A stretch of 34,916 bases of DNA from Xanthomarina sp. F2636L. Its GTDB lineage: Bacteria; Bacteroidota; Bacteroidia; Flavobacteriales; Flavobacteriaceae. The translations under genes were made by a program, and so were the position numbers. Location of the stretch: contig NZ_JAPMLM010000067.1 in the NCBI RefSeq assembly GCF_026410195.1, positions 5,001 to 39,916 of the forward strand, in the 5' to 3' direction. Below are positions 1 to 7,305 of this stretch, piece by piece; position 1 is the stretch's first letter; every line of letters begins with the position of its first letter. A model generated the notes under the pieces. That model did not search any database. It was not told where the DNA came from and saw nothing but the letters and a program-made list of their open reading frames with translations.

Positions 1-262
1 TACCTTACCATCAAGCTAATAGAACGCATGGTCATCTCTTACCGATAAATCTTTAATATAAAAACGATGCCGTCTCTACATACTATAAGGTATTAATCCA
101 AATTTCTCTGGGCTATCCCAATGTAAAAGGTAGATTCCATACGCGTTACTCACCCGTGCGCCGGTCGTCAGCAAGTGCAAGCACCTCTGTTACCCCTCGA
201 CTTGCATGTGTTAAGCCTGCCGCTAGCGTTCATCCTGAGCCAGGATCAAACTCTTCATCGTT
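1..262 (-). rRNA. rrs: 16S ribosomal RNA, 5' portion (runs off the window start)
   Basis: The reverse complement reads as the beginning of 16S rRNA. It contains the universal 27F site (AGAGTTTGATCCTGGCTCAG, reverse complement at about 234-253), then the conserved ATGAACGCTAGCGGCAGGC and CACATGCAAGTCGA blocks and the GGCGCACGGGTGAGTAACGC block. The mature 5' end is placed near 262 by analogy with E. coli (about 10 nt ahead of AGAGTTTGAT), so it is uncertain by a few bases. Only the first 262 nt, including V1 and V2, are present. The gene is transcribed leftwards, so the rest of the rRNA operon lies outside the window. Assignment to Bacteroidota/Flavobacteriaceae is an inference from general resemblance. 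Confidence 0.97.
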
Positions 263-434
263 AATTCTTAAATATTATTTAACAACTAATCGAAATAGTT
301 TTAATTAGGTACTCAAAATGGTTTATTCTCTTGTTTAAAAAAGATCGTTTCCAATCTCTTTCTTACGCTGTCAATTCAATATGTTTATGAACTTATTTCT
401 TTAATTTCTCAGGGCGTTTATCTCCTAAGCGGGT
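263..434 (-). other. Transcribed leader of the rRNA operon
   Basis: This is the stretch between the nearest rRNA promoter (-7 element 436-443) and the 16S 5' end. On the minus strand it holds TTGAATTGACAGC (367-379), a motif I recognise from flavobacterial rRNA leaders, where the region is used for pre-rRNA processing and antitermination. No open reading frame is visible. The exact transcription start is inferred from the promoter and not seen. Confidence 0.6.
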
Positions 435-435
435 G

Positions 436-466
436 CAAATATAAAACCCTTTTTTTATTCCCACAA
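436..466 (-). promoter_or_regulatory. rRNA promoter P1 (nearest to 16S)
   Basis: On the minus strand TATATTTG (436-443) matches the Bacteroidota -7 consensus TAnnTTTG. A TTG (-33) lies at 464-466, 20 nt upstream. A GC-rich discriminator (GCACCCGC) follows the -7 box, as is common at rRNA promoters. The surrounding block is repeated at P2 and P3. Confidence 0.75.
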
Positions 467-578
467 TGTTTTTTTGAAAAAAAATTAAAAGTTTTTTTAA
501 CTCCTAAATCTCAATAAAAAAACACCATTTAAATGAACTTATTTTCTTCCCTATAAACGTTCCCGTTTTTAGCGGCTG

Positions 579-607
579 CAAATATAAAACCTTTTTTGTT
601 AATACAA
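579..607 (-). promoter_or_regulatory. rRNA promoter P2
   Basis: Second copy of the same block: TATATTTG at 579-586 and TTG at 605-607 with an 18-nt spacer, followed by discriminator GCAGCCGC and CTAAAAACGGG. It lies 143 nt upstream of P1. Similarity to P1 and P3 extends well beyond the consensus boxes, which supports tandem duplication. Confidence 0.7.
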
Positions 608-704
608 AACTTTTTTTAAAATATTTTTAACGGCCTTTTAAATCCATTCTATTCCCAAAATTATATGAACAACGCCATTAACTATATCCCGTTTTTAGCG
701 AGTG

Positions 705-736
705 CAAATATACAACCCATTTTTTACCATTAACAA
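705..736 (-). promoter_or_regulatory. rRNA promoter P3 (farthest from 16S)
   Basis: Third copy: TATATTTG at 705-712 and TTG at 734-736 with a 21-nt spacer, then discriminator GCACTCGC and the same CTAAAAACGGG as in P2. It is 126 nt upstream of P2. The spacer is slightly long, so this may be the weakest of the three. Confidence 0.6.
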
Positions 737-939
737 ACTTTTTTGAAAGTATTTTTGAAGAATATTAAGCAGGTGCCCTCTCCGGTCTTATTACCAATTA
801 ATTACACTGTATTTTTTTTTAAAACAACTTGTTAAAATAAAAATTCAAACTAAAACTCATTAATAAAACAGCAATATAACTTCATTTATAATTGATATAT
901 AATAAGGTCTTATAATATAAGATAATTATTGATGGAATA

Positions 940-970
940 TTGTGTGTAAATTATTATACTATTATCTTTG
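940..970 (+). promoter_or_regulatory. Promoter of the thrS-infC-rpmI-rplT operon
   Basis: TTG at 940-942, a 20-nt spacer and TATCTTTG at 963-970 match the Bacteroidota promoter. The thrS ATG lies 25 nt after the -7 box, giving a short leader. No T-box or other riboswitch-like structure is visible in it. Confidence 0.7.
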
Positions 971-994
971 TAGCCTTATTTTAATATATATATA

Positions 995-2932
995 ATGATA
1001 AAGATTACATTGCCTGACGGTAGTATTAAGTCGTTTGAAGAAAATACGACTGCAATGGAGGTTGCTAAAAGCATAAGTGAAGGGTTTGCTAGAAATGTTA
1101 TTTCAGCAAAATTTAACGATACAGTTATAGAAACCTCTACTCCAATAACCACCGATGGTTCTTTAGTCTTATATACATGGAATGATGATGATGGTAAAAA
1201 AGCATTTTGGCATTCGTCTGCGCATATTTTGGCACAAGCTATAGAAAATCTATATCCAAACGCTAAACTATGGGTGGGTCCGGCAATTGAAAATGGGTTT
1301 TATTATGACATCGATTTAGGCGAAGACACTATTTCTGATAAAGACTTTAAACGTATTGAGGATAAAATGTTAGAAATAGCTCGTGGCAAGCACGAATTCA
1401 GTATGCGTGAAGTTTCAAAATTAGAAGCATTATCTTATTATAAGGATAAAAACAATTACAAACTTGATTTAATAGGAAACCTGGAAGATGGTACTATTAC
1501 GTTTTGTGATCATGACACATTTACAGACTTATGTCGTGGAGGCCATATTCCTAATACAGGAATTGTGAAAGCTGTAAAAATACTAAGTGTTGCAGGAGCT
1601 TACTGGAAAGGAGACGAAAACAATAAACAACTTACACGTGTTTATGGAATTTCTTTTCCAAAACAAAAAGAGTTAACTGAATATTTAGAATTGCTTGAAG
1701 AAGCTAAGAAAAGAGACCATAGAAAATTAGGAAAAGAATTAGAGTTATTTACTTTTTCACAAAAAGTAGGTCAAGGACTACCTTTATGGCTACCTAAAGG
1801 AGCCGCATTGCGTGATCGCTTAGAGAACTTTTTAAAGAAAGCTCAAAAGAAAGCGGGGTACGAGATGGTTGTAACACCACATATCGGACAGAAAGAATTG
1901 TATGTCACTTCAGGGCATTACGCCAAATATGGAGAAGATAGTTTTCAGCCAATAAAAACTCCTAAGGAAGGTGAGGAGTTTTTATTAAAACCAATGAACT
2001 GTCCTCATCATTGTGAGATATATAATAGTAGTCAATGGTCTTATAAAGATTTACCAAAGCGATTTGCAGAATTTGGTACGGTTTATAGATATGAACAAAG
2101 TGGCGAACTACATGGTTTAACTCGTGTTAGAGGCTTTACTCAAGATGATGCACATATTTTCTGTACTCCAGACCAATTGGATAAAGAATTTAAGGATGTT
2201 ATCGATTTGGTGCTATATGTTTTTGGATCCTTAGGTTTTGAAAATTTTACTGCACAAGTTTCCTTAAGAGATCCTGAAACTCCAGAAAAATACATAGGAA
2301 GCGTTGAAAACTGGGAAAAAGCAGAACAAGCAATTATAAATGCTGCTAATGATAAAGGATTGGACTATGTAATAGAAACTGGCGAAGCTGCTTTTTATGG
2401 TCCAAAATTAGACTTTATGGTAAAAGATGCTCTTGGAAGACAGTGGCAACTAGGCACCATTCAAGTTGATTACAATCTACCAGAGCGTTTTGAGTTGACG
2501 TATAAAGGAAGTGACAACGAATTACATAGACCGGTTATGATTCATCGAGCTCCATTTGGAAGTATGGAACGATTTATTGCCATTTTACTTGAGCATACTG
2601 GAGGAAATTTCCCACTTTGGTTGATGCCTGATCAAGTTATTGTACTATCTATTAGTGAGAAATACGAGAAATACGCGAAAAAAGTTTTAAATGTGTTAGA
2701 AAATAACGAAATTCGCGCTCTAATTGATAATAGAAACGAAACCATGGGGAAGAAAATTCGGGAAGCCGAAATGAGAAAAATCCCATATATGGTTATAGTT
2801 GGTGAAAATGAGGAACAAGAAAACAAGATTTCTGTTCGTCAACATGGTGGTGAAGACCTTGGCATGATTACTGTTGAAGGTTTAACTAACATTATTAATG
2901 AAGAAACTAAAAAGTCTTTAAAAACATTTTAA
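995..2932 (+). CDS. thrS: Threonine--tRNA ligase
   Basis: Charges tRNA-Thr with threonine in the cytoplasm. The 645-residue protein has the full bacterial layout: an N-terminal TGS domain (about 1-60), the editing domain with its HxxxH (H73, H77) and C180/H184 metal-binding residues, a class II catalytic core (about 245-540), and a C-terminal anticodon-binding domain. The catalytic zinc ligands are visible: C336 in MNCPHH, H387 in DDAHIF and H517 in MIHRAPFG. Motif 2 ([20 protein letters not shown]) and motif 3 (GSMERF) are intact. ATG is chosen because it follows a promoter 25 nt upstream and gives the normal length. It is first in the classic thrS-infC-rpmI-rplT operon; infC begins 28 nt downstream. 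Nothing is missing, so the call is secure. Confidence 0.98.
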   Translation: MIKITLPDGSIKSFEENTTAMEVAKSISEGFARNVISAKFNDTVIETSTPITTDGSLVLYTWNDDDGKKAFWHSSAHILAQAIENLYPNAKLWVGPAIENGFYYDIDLGEDTISDKDFKRIEDKMLEIARGKHEFSMREVSKLEALSYYKDKNNYKLDLIGNLEDGTITFCDHDTFTDLCRGGHIPNTGIVKAVKILSVAGAYWKGDENNKQLTRVYGISFPKQKELTEYLELLEEAKKRDHRKLGKELELFTFSQKVGQGLPLWLPKGAALRDRLENFLKKAQKKAGYEMVVTPHIGQKELYVTSGHYAKYGEDSFQPIKTPKEGEEFLLKPMNCPHHCEIYNSSQWSYKDLPKRFAEFGTVYRYEQSGELHGLTRVRGFTQDDAHIFCTPDQLDKEFKDVIDLVLYVFGSLGFENFTAQVSLRDPETPEKYIGSVENWEKAEQAIINAANDKGLDYVIETGEAAFYGPKLDFMVKDALGRQWQLGTIQVDYNLPERFELTYKGSDNELHRPVMIHRAPFGSMERFIAILLEHTGGNFPLWLMPDQVIVLSISEKYEKYAKKVLNVLENNEIRALIDNRNETMGKKIREAEMRKIPYMVIVGENEEQENKISVRQHGGEDLGMITVEGLTNIINEETKKSLKTF

Positions 2933-2960
2933 AAATAAGTTTAACTAAAATTATAAGGCC

Positions 2961-3515
2961 ATAGCAATACGTAGAAGAAAACAAGTCTCTAGACGAGTTA
3001 GTCAAGAAGATCAGCACAGAATTAATTCTAAAATTAGATCAGAAAAAGTGCGCTTAGTAGGTGATAACATCGAAGTTGGGATATATCCAACAAAAGAAGC
3101 ACTTGCCATAGCAGACGAACAAGGTTTAGATTTAGTAGAAATATCACCAAAAGCAGATCCTCCTGTTTGCAAGGTTATGGATTATAAGAAGTTTCTTTAC
3201 GAACAAAAGAAACGTGAGAAAGCTTTAAAATCTAAAGCAAGTAAAGTAGTTGTTAAGGAAATTAGATTTGGACCCCAAACTGATGACCATGATTACGAGT
3301 TTAAAAAGAAACACGCAGAGAAATTTTTAAAAGAAGGCGCTAAATTAAAAGCTTTTGTATTCTTTAAAGGACGATCGATTGTTTTTAAAGAACAAGGACA
3401 AATCTTACTATTAAGATTAGCTCAAGATTTAGAAGAATTAGGTAAAGTAGAACAAATGCCTAAATTGGAAGGTAAACGTATGACTATGTTTATTGCTCCA
3501 AAGAAATCAAAATAA
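2961..3515 (+). CDS. infC: Translation initiation factor IF-3 (AUA start)
   Basis: Binds the 30S subunit, discriminates against wrong start codons and initiator tRNAs, and prevents premature 50S joining. The C-terminal part is unmistakable (residues like [20 protein letters not shown] and [17 protein letters not shown]). The first ATG/GTG/TTG-type start is GTG at 3048, but that would remove the conserved N-terminal segment. In the same frame the reading frame stays open back to 2949 (TAA at 2946) and encodes AIRRRKQ, then the family-typical [18 protein letters not shown]. The best start is ATA at 2961 (Met-Ala-Ile-Arg-Arg-Arg-), preceded by AAGG at 2955-2958, giving 184 residues. Non-canonical starts (AUU in E. 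coli) are established for infC and allow autoregulation by IF3 itself. Function is certain; the exact start is strongly inferred. Confidence 0.93.
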   Translation: MAIRRRKQVSRRVSQEDQHRINSKIRSEKVRLVGDNIEVGIYPTKEALAIADEQGLDLVEISPKADPPVCKVMDYKKFLYEQKKREKALKSKASKVVVKEIRFGPQTDDHDYEFKKKHAEKFLKEGAKLKAFVFFKGRSIVFKEQGQILLLRLAQDLEELGKVEQMPKLEGKRMTMFIAPKKSK

Positions 3516-3560
3516 ATCCTGATTTACAGGTTGAAAATAATAAGTGAAATAAACAAAACT

Positions 3561-3565
3561 AGGAG
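3561..3565 (+). promoter_or_regulatory. Strong Shine-Dalgarno site of rpmI
   Basis: AGGAG ends 6 nt before the rpmI ATG. Most other starts in the window have no comparable purine core, in keeping with known SD depletion in Flavobacteriia, so this site stands out and may mark special translational control. Confidence 0.65.
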
Positions 3566-3571
3566 AACAAG

Positions 3572-3769
3572 ATGCCTAAAATGAAAACCAAATCTAGTGC
3601 CAAAAAACGATTTAAAGTTACAGGTACTGGTAAGATTAAAAGAAAGCACGCTTTTAAAAGTCATATCTTAACAAAGAAGTCAAAAAAGCGTAAGTTAGCA
3701 TTAACACATAGTACATTAGTACATGAAAATGATGTTAACAGTATTAAGGAACAGTTACGATTAAAGTAA
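3572..3769 (+). CDS. rpmI: 50S ribosomal protein L35 (bL35)
   Basis: Small basic protein of the large subunit. The 65 residues start [20 protein letters not shown], the hallmark of bL35, and continue with the conserved [19 protein letters not shown] block. It lies 56 nt after infC and 117 nt before rplT in the usual order. Its start is preceded by a clear AGGAG (3561-3565), six nt from the ATG, which is unusual in this AT-rich, SD-poor genome. Length and sequence are normal. Confidence 0.98.
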   Translation: MPKMKTKSSAKKRFKVTGTGKIKRKHAFKSHILTKKSKKRKLALTHSTLVHENDVNSIKEQLRLK

Positions 3770-3821
3770 TAAAGTTCGGTTAATTATTTATTTATAAACC
3801 CTGGAGTTAGGCCTTAAAAAG

Positions 3822-3856
3822 AATTCAGAATTCAGAATTTATAATTCAGAATTAAA
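3822..3856 (+). repeat. Heptanucleotide tandem repeat (AATTCAG-type)
   Basis: Five 7-nt units follow one another: AATTCAG, AATTCAG, AATTTAT, AATTCAG, AATTAAA. Three are identical. The array sits between rpmI and rplT, 31 nt ahead of the rplT start, inside what should be the operon transcript. It may be a slippage-generated microsatellite. Confidence 0.75.
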
Positions 3857-3886
3857 GAATCGCCTACTACAAAAACAATTAAAATT

Positions 3887-4231
3887 ATGCCAAGATCAGT
3901 AAATTCTGTAGCCAAAAGAGCCAGAAGAAAAAAGGTGCTTAAACAAGCAAAAGGTTACTTCGGACGTCGTAAAAACGTTTGGACAGTAGCAAAAAATGCG
4001 GTTGATAAAGCGATGCAATATTCGTATAGAGACCGTAGAGTTAAAAAAAGAAACTTCCGTGCTTTATGGATTACGCGTATTAACGCTGGAGCCAGAGAAC
4101 ATGGTTTATCTTACTCTCAATTTATGGGGAAATTAAAAGCTAATGATATTGAATTAAACCGTAAGGTTTTAGCAGATTTAGCTATGAATCACCCAGATGC
4201 TTTTAAAGTAATAGTAGAGAAAATTAAATAA
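3887..4231 (+). CDS. rplT: 50S ribosomal protein L20 (bL20)
   Basis: Essential early-assembly protein of the large subunit. The 114-residue sequence begins [20 protein letters not shown] and has the typical [21 protein letters not shown] segment and long basic N-terminal helix. It is last in the thrS operon, with a strong terminator about 36 nt downstream. The 117-nt gap from rpmI contains a heptanucleotide repeat. In other bacteria L20 represses its own operon by binding the mRNA. I see no convincing rRNA-mimic structure here, so regulation of that kind remains unproven. Confidence 0.98.
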   Translation: MPRSVNSVAKRARRKKVLKQAKGYFGRRKNVWTVAKNAVDKAMQYSYRDRRVKKRNFRALWITRINAGAREHGLSYSQFMGKLKANDIELNRKVLADLAMNHPDAFKVIVEKIK

Positions 4232-4266
4232 GGCGTTTCGCCTATTGTATAACATATTTCACTTAT

Positions 4267-4300
4267 AAAAAAGCCAACTCAAATGAGTTGGCTTTTTTTT
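4267..4300 (+). terminator. Rho-independent terminator of the rplT operon
   Basis: A perfect 10-bp stem (AAGCCAACTC at 4271-4280 with GAGTTGGCTT at 4285-4294), an AAAT loop and a run of eight T follow rplT by 36 nt. Confidence 0.95.
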
Positions 4301-4929
4301 GGATTAAGACTAAACGAAATTTAACTTAAAGTGATGTTTTACTTTTTTTGAAAAGAATTTGTATTTACTAAATATCATCTATTGGGAGTTAATGTAAAAG
4401 ATAGGATTTAAAATCCAAATACCTGCAAACGGATCTTCCCACAAAACCAATTCCATATTACAAGAGGTGAAAATTGGAATATTTATGTTCCTTTTTAAAA
4501 TTTTAGAAGATGAATAATAAAGCAAACATCACCAAAATAGAAGAACAAAATACAAACTTCATAAAATTTAAAGTCCCAAAATAATTGAACGATAGAATAC
4601 TAAATCCAACTTAAAACTAATAATTAAAGAGTTAATATTACTATTGTGGCTCTTTTAATCAACTTATTATTAAAAATATTTTAATAAAAGTCAAACTGAA
4701 AAACAAAATAAAAATGGGAAATAAACAAATTCGAATTCGGATTTAAACCCCTATAATATGACAACTATTTCTATTATTAAAAACGCAATCAAATATGCCG
4801 AAAACAGTTTTGAAACCTTACTTTAGATTGATTTGTTTTTAAAAACAAAATTGTATTTATTACTAAAAAATTAAACCTATTAAACTTATAGAAAAGGAAA
4901 TAGTAAATTTGTTTGATTAGTAATCCATA
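4301..4929. other. 629-nt stretch without a convincing gene
   Basis: Very AT-rich sequence between the rplT terminator and the stop codon of the next, convergent gene. No tRNA-like fold, repeat family, promoter pair or long open frame was seen. The only coding-like trace is a frame at 4758-4874 that would read MTTISIIKNAIKYAENSFETLL, a TAG, then 15 more codons to TAA. It could be the tail of a decayed gene or chance. Confidence 0.5.
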
Positions 4930-6186
4930 TTAGGTTTTCTGTTTCTTTTTCCTAGCAGCAGGGAACAGCACATTATTTAGAATTAATCGGTAGCCTGGTG
5001 AAGTTGGATACAAATCCAATTCGGTTTTTGGGTCTCCAACTTTATGCGTATAATCCTCTGGGTCATGACCTCCATAAAAAGTAAAAAAGCCTTTTCCTTT
5101 TATTCCATGAATGTATTTAGCTTCACCATTGGTTTTATTCTCTCCCAAGACCAACACATTCGATTTTATTTCTTCTCTTGTAAACGATGTTGTTTGTCCC
5201 ATGAATCCTTTTACCAAAGCTGTATGATTTTGGCACAACATGGTTGGAATAGGATCCCATTTAGCAGAAAAATCCATTAATGTAAAGTAATCTGTTATTT
5301 TTGGAATCTGTCTTTTCTGAGTCATGTCTATTGAAGAAAACTCATAAACTAATGGGTTTCTTTCTAAAATGAAATCTTTAAAAGCAAAGGTTTTATTGTA
5401 GTTAATTTTAGACTGATAATTGGCATCGCTAGCATCTCCATCGAACATGGGTTCACAAATATCGACACCTTCAGCAGAAAGCGCAATATCAAAACTATCT
5501 GTTGCACTACACATAGCAAACATAAAACCTCCACCAACAACATAATCTCTAATTTTTAAAGAGACTGCTAATTTTTCTTCTGACACTTTTGCATATCCTA
5601 ATTTTGTTGCTAAAGCTTCAGCTGCTTTTTTCTCTTCAATATACCAAGCTGCCGTTCTGTAGTTGGCATAAAACTTTCCATATTGTCCTGTAAAATCTTC
5701 ATGATGAAGATGCAACCAATCATATAACAATAAAGCGTCGTTTAATACTTCTTCATCGTAAACAGTTTCATAAGGGATTTCGGCATAAGTGAGGACCATA
5801 GTTACAGCATCATCCCAAGGGAGTTTTCCTTTTGGAGAATAAACGGCAATTTTTGGCGCTTTTTCTAATACAACAGCTTCCATATTTTTACTGGGACTGC
5901 TAATGTCTTCCAAAATAGACTCTGCTTTCGTATTTGATACGATTTCAAATGAAACGCCTCTAATCTGACATTCACGTTGAATTTCTTCTGAATCTGGCAA
6001 TAAAAAAGAACCTCCTCTATAATTTAACAACCACTTTACTTTTAGTTGTTTTTCTAGAGTCCAATAGGTAATTCCGTATGCTTTTAAATGATTTTTCTGA
6101 CCTTCGGCATCCATAGGAATAAGGATGTAAGAGGCAAAAGTATTTACCGAGAATAATAGAACAAATAAGAGAGTTAAGTTTTTCAC
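4930..6186 (-). CDS. Secreted amidotransferase-like protein of unknown function
   Basis: The 418-residue protein begins with a signal peptide (hydrophobic 3-17, cleavage near FASY), so it is exported. The body looks like a Rossmann-like glutamine-amidotransferase-type fold: a beta strand at KIAVYSPKG (112-120), then VVGGGFMFAMCSATDS (216-231) with C226 placed like the nucleophile of a class I amidotransferase elbow. From memory, homologues are widespread in Bacteroidota and often labelled 'asparagine synthetase B'. That label does not fit: there is no N-terminal Cys2 Ntn domain and no SGGxDS ATP-pyrophosphatase loop. It lies 64 nt downstream of the AI-2E-family gene on the same strand and could share its transcript. 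The fold assignment is inference; the substrate is unknown. Confidence 0.8.
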   Translation of the reverse strand: MKNLTLLFVLLFSVNTFASYILIPMDAEGQKNHLKAYGITYWTLEKQLKVKWLLNYRGGSFLLPDSEEIQRECQIRGVSFEIVSNTKAESILEDISSPSKNMEAVVLEKAPKIAVYSPKGKLPWDDAVTMVLTYAEIPYETVYDEEVLNDALLLYDWLHLHHEDFTGQYGKFYANYRTAAWYIEEKKAAEALATKLGYAKVSEEKLAVSLKIRDYVVGGGFMFAMCSATDSFDIALSAEGVDICEPMFDGDASDANYQSKINYNKTFAFKDFILERNPLVYEFSSIDMTQKRQIPKITDYFTLMDFSAKWDPIPTMLCQNHTALVKGFMGQTTSFTREEIKSNVLVLGENKTNGEAKYIHGIKGKGFFTFYGGHDPEDYTHKVGDPKTELDLYPTSPGYRLILNNVLFPAARKKKQKT

Positions 6187-6250
6187 AGTTGAAATATACT
6201 CAAAATTTTCTGCTCTAAATATCTTTTAAATAAAATTTAACCATCAGCTG

Positions 6251-7273
6251 CTATTTACTGTCTCCGGAGAGAATATCGGACAAGACTTTAGTATCAGGAA
6301 ATTGATCTAAAATAATCTTAATAAACACTGTAATTGGTATGGCCATAATTAAACCTGGAACTCCCCAAAGAAAACCCCAAAACATGAGCATAACTAATAC
6401 GGTAATCACATTTAAAGAGAAAGATTTTCCCATAAAAATAGGTTCCAAGATAGAACCAAATAATACTTGAACTCCAGTTATTGAAACTATAAAAAAGGCT
6501 AAAGTACTTGATGGGTCTAGTTCTATAAAAGCAAATAAAGACAACATAACTACTGTGATGACCGAGCCAACCATTTGAACAAAATTAATAATAAAGGCAA
6601 AAAGCCCCCAAAAAATTGGAAAACTCACATCAAAAAATAAACATGCTAATCCTGTCCCTATTCCTGTAGCTAAGCTAACGAAAAACTTAACTTTAATAAA
6701 TTTTATTAAATCCTTTTCTATTTTTAAAAATGTTTTAAGAGAGGTATGACGTTGTTTTAAAATGGTACTATGTAATACTTTTTGGATATTAATTGATTCA
6801 GCTAGCCATAACACTACAAAAAAGATTGTCATAAGTGTCATAGTAAGAGTTCGCTGAATAAAATTAATAGTATTCCCAATATTATCTTTGGCTATAAACT
6901 GGTTAAAAACACCTTCTTTTTCATCCATTTTAAATCCAAAAGTCTCCTGAGCTATCAAGAATAAGTTTTGTATTTTTTCTTCTGCTTTAGTAAAGAATTC
7001 GGTATCAGAATTTAAAATTTCACGACTTGAAATCTGAATTAATTCAACACCAATTTTCACTCCACCAGCAATTAATAAAACAACAATAAAAATACTAACG
7101 AGTTTTGGAATATTCTTTTTACCTAACCAACGCATGATTGGTAAAAACAACAATGCAATAAACATGGAAAATACTAATGGAATAAATATAAAAGAAAGGA
7201 TTTTTAGTAAATAAAAAACTAACGGAATAATTATAACTAGTAATAATATGTTTGTGGTTCTTAATTTATCCAT
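6251..7273 (-). CDS. AI-2E family (PerM-type) transporter
   Basis: The 340-residue inner-membrane protein has the family pattern: two or three N-terminal membrane segments (about 10-75), a polar middle region (about 78-130), then a hydrophobic C-terminal half ending with the typical LFGSILEPIFMGKSFSLNVITV and FLWGVPGLIMAIPITVFIKI stretches. Proteins of this family include TqsA (autoinducer-2 export), PerM and sodium/proton antiporters, so the substrate cannot be read from the sequence. The gene starts 32 nt after dnaB on the same strand and is probably co-transcribed with it. Nothing suggests a quorum-sensing role. Confidence 0.88.
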   Translation of the reverse strand: MDKLRTTNILLLVIIIPLVFYLLKILSFIFIPLVFSMFIALLFLPIMRWLGKKNIPKLVSIFIVVLLIAGGVKIGVELIQISSREILNSDTEFFTKAEEKIQNLFLIAQETFGFKMDEKEGVFNQFIAKDNIGNTINFIQRTLTMTLMTIFFVVLWLAESINIQKVLHSTILKQRHTSLKTFLKIEKDLIKFIKVKFFVSLATGIGTGLACLFFDVSFPIFWGLFAFIINFVQMVGSVITVVMLSLFAFIELDPSSTLAFFIVSITGVQVLFGSILEPIFMGKSFSLNVITVLVMLMFWGFLWGVPGLIMAIPITVFIKIILDQFPDTKVLSDILSGDSK

Positions 7274-7305
7274 AAGATTTAGACTCTAAAATAGACTTGG
7301 GTTGT

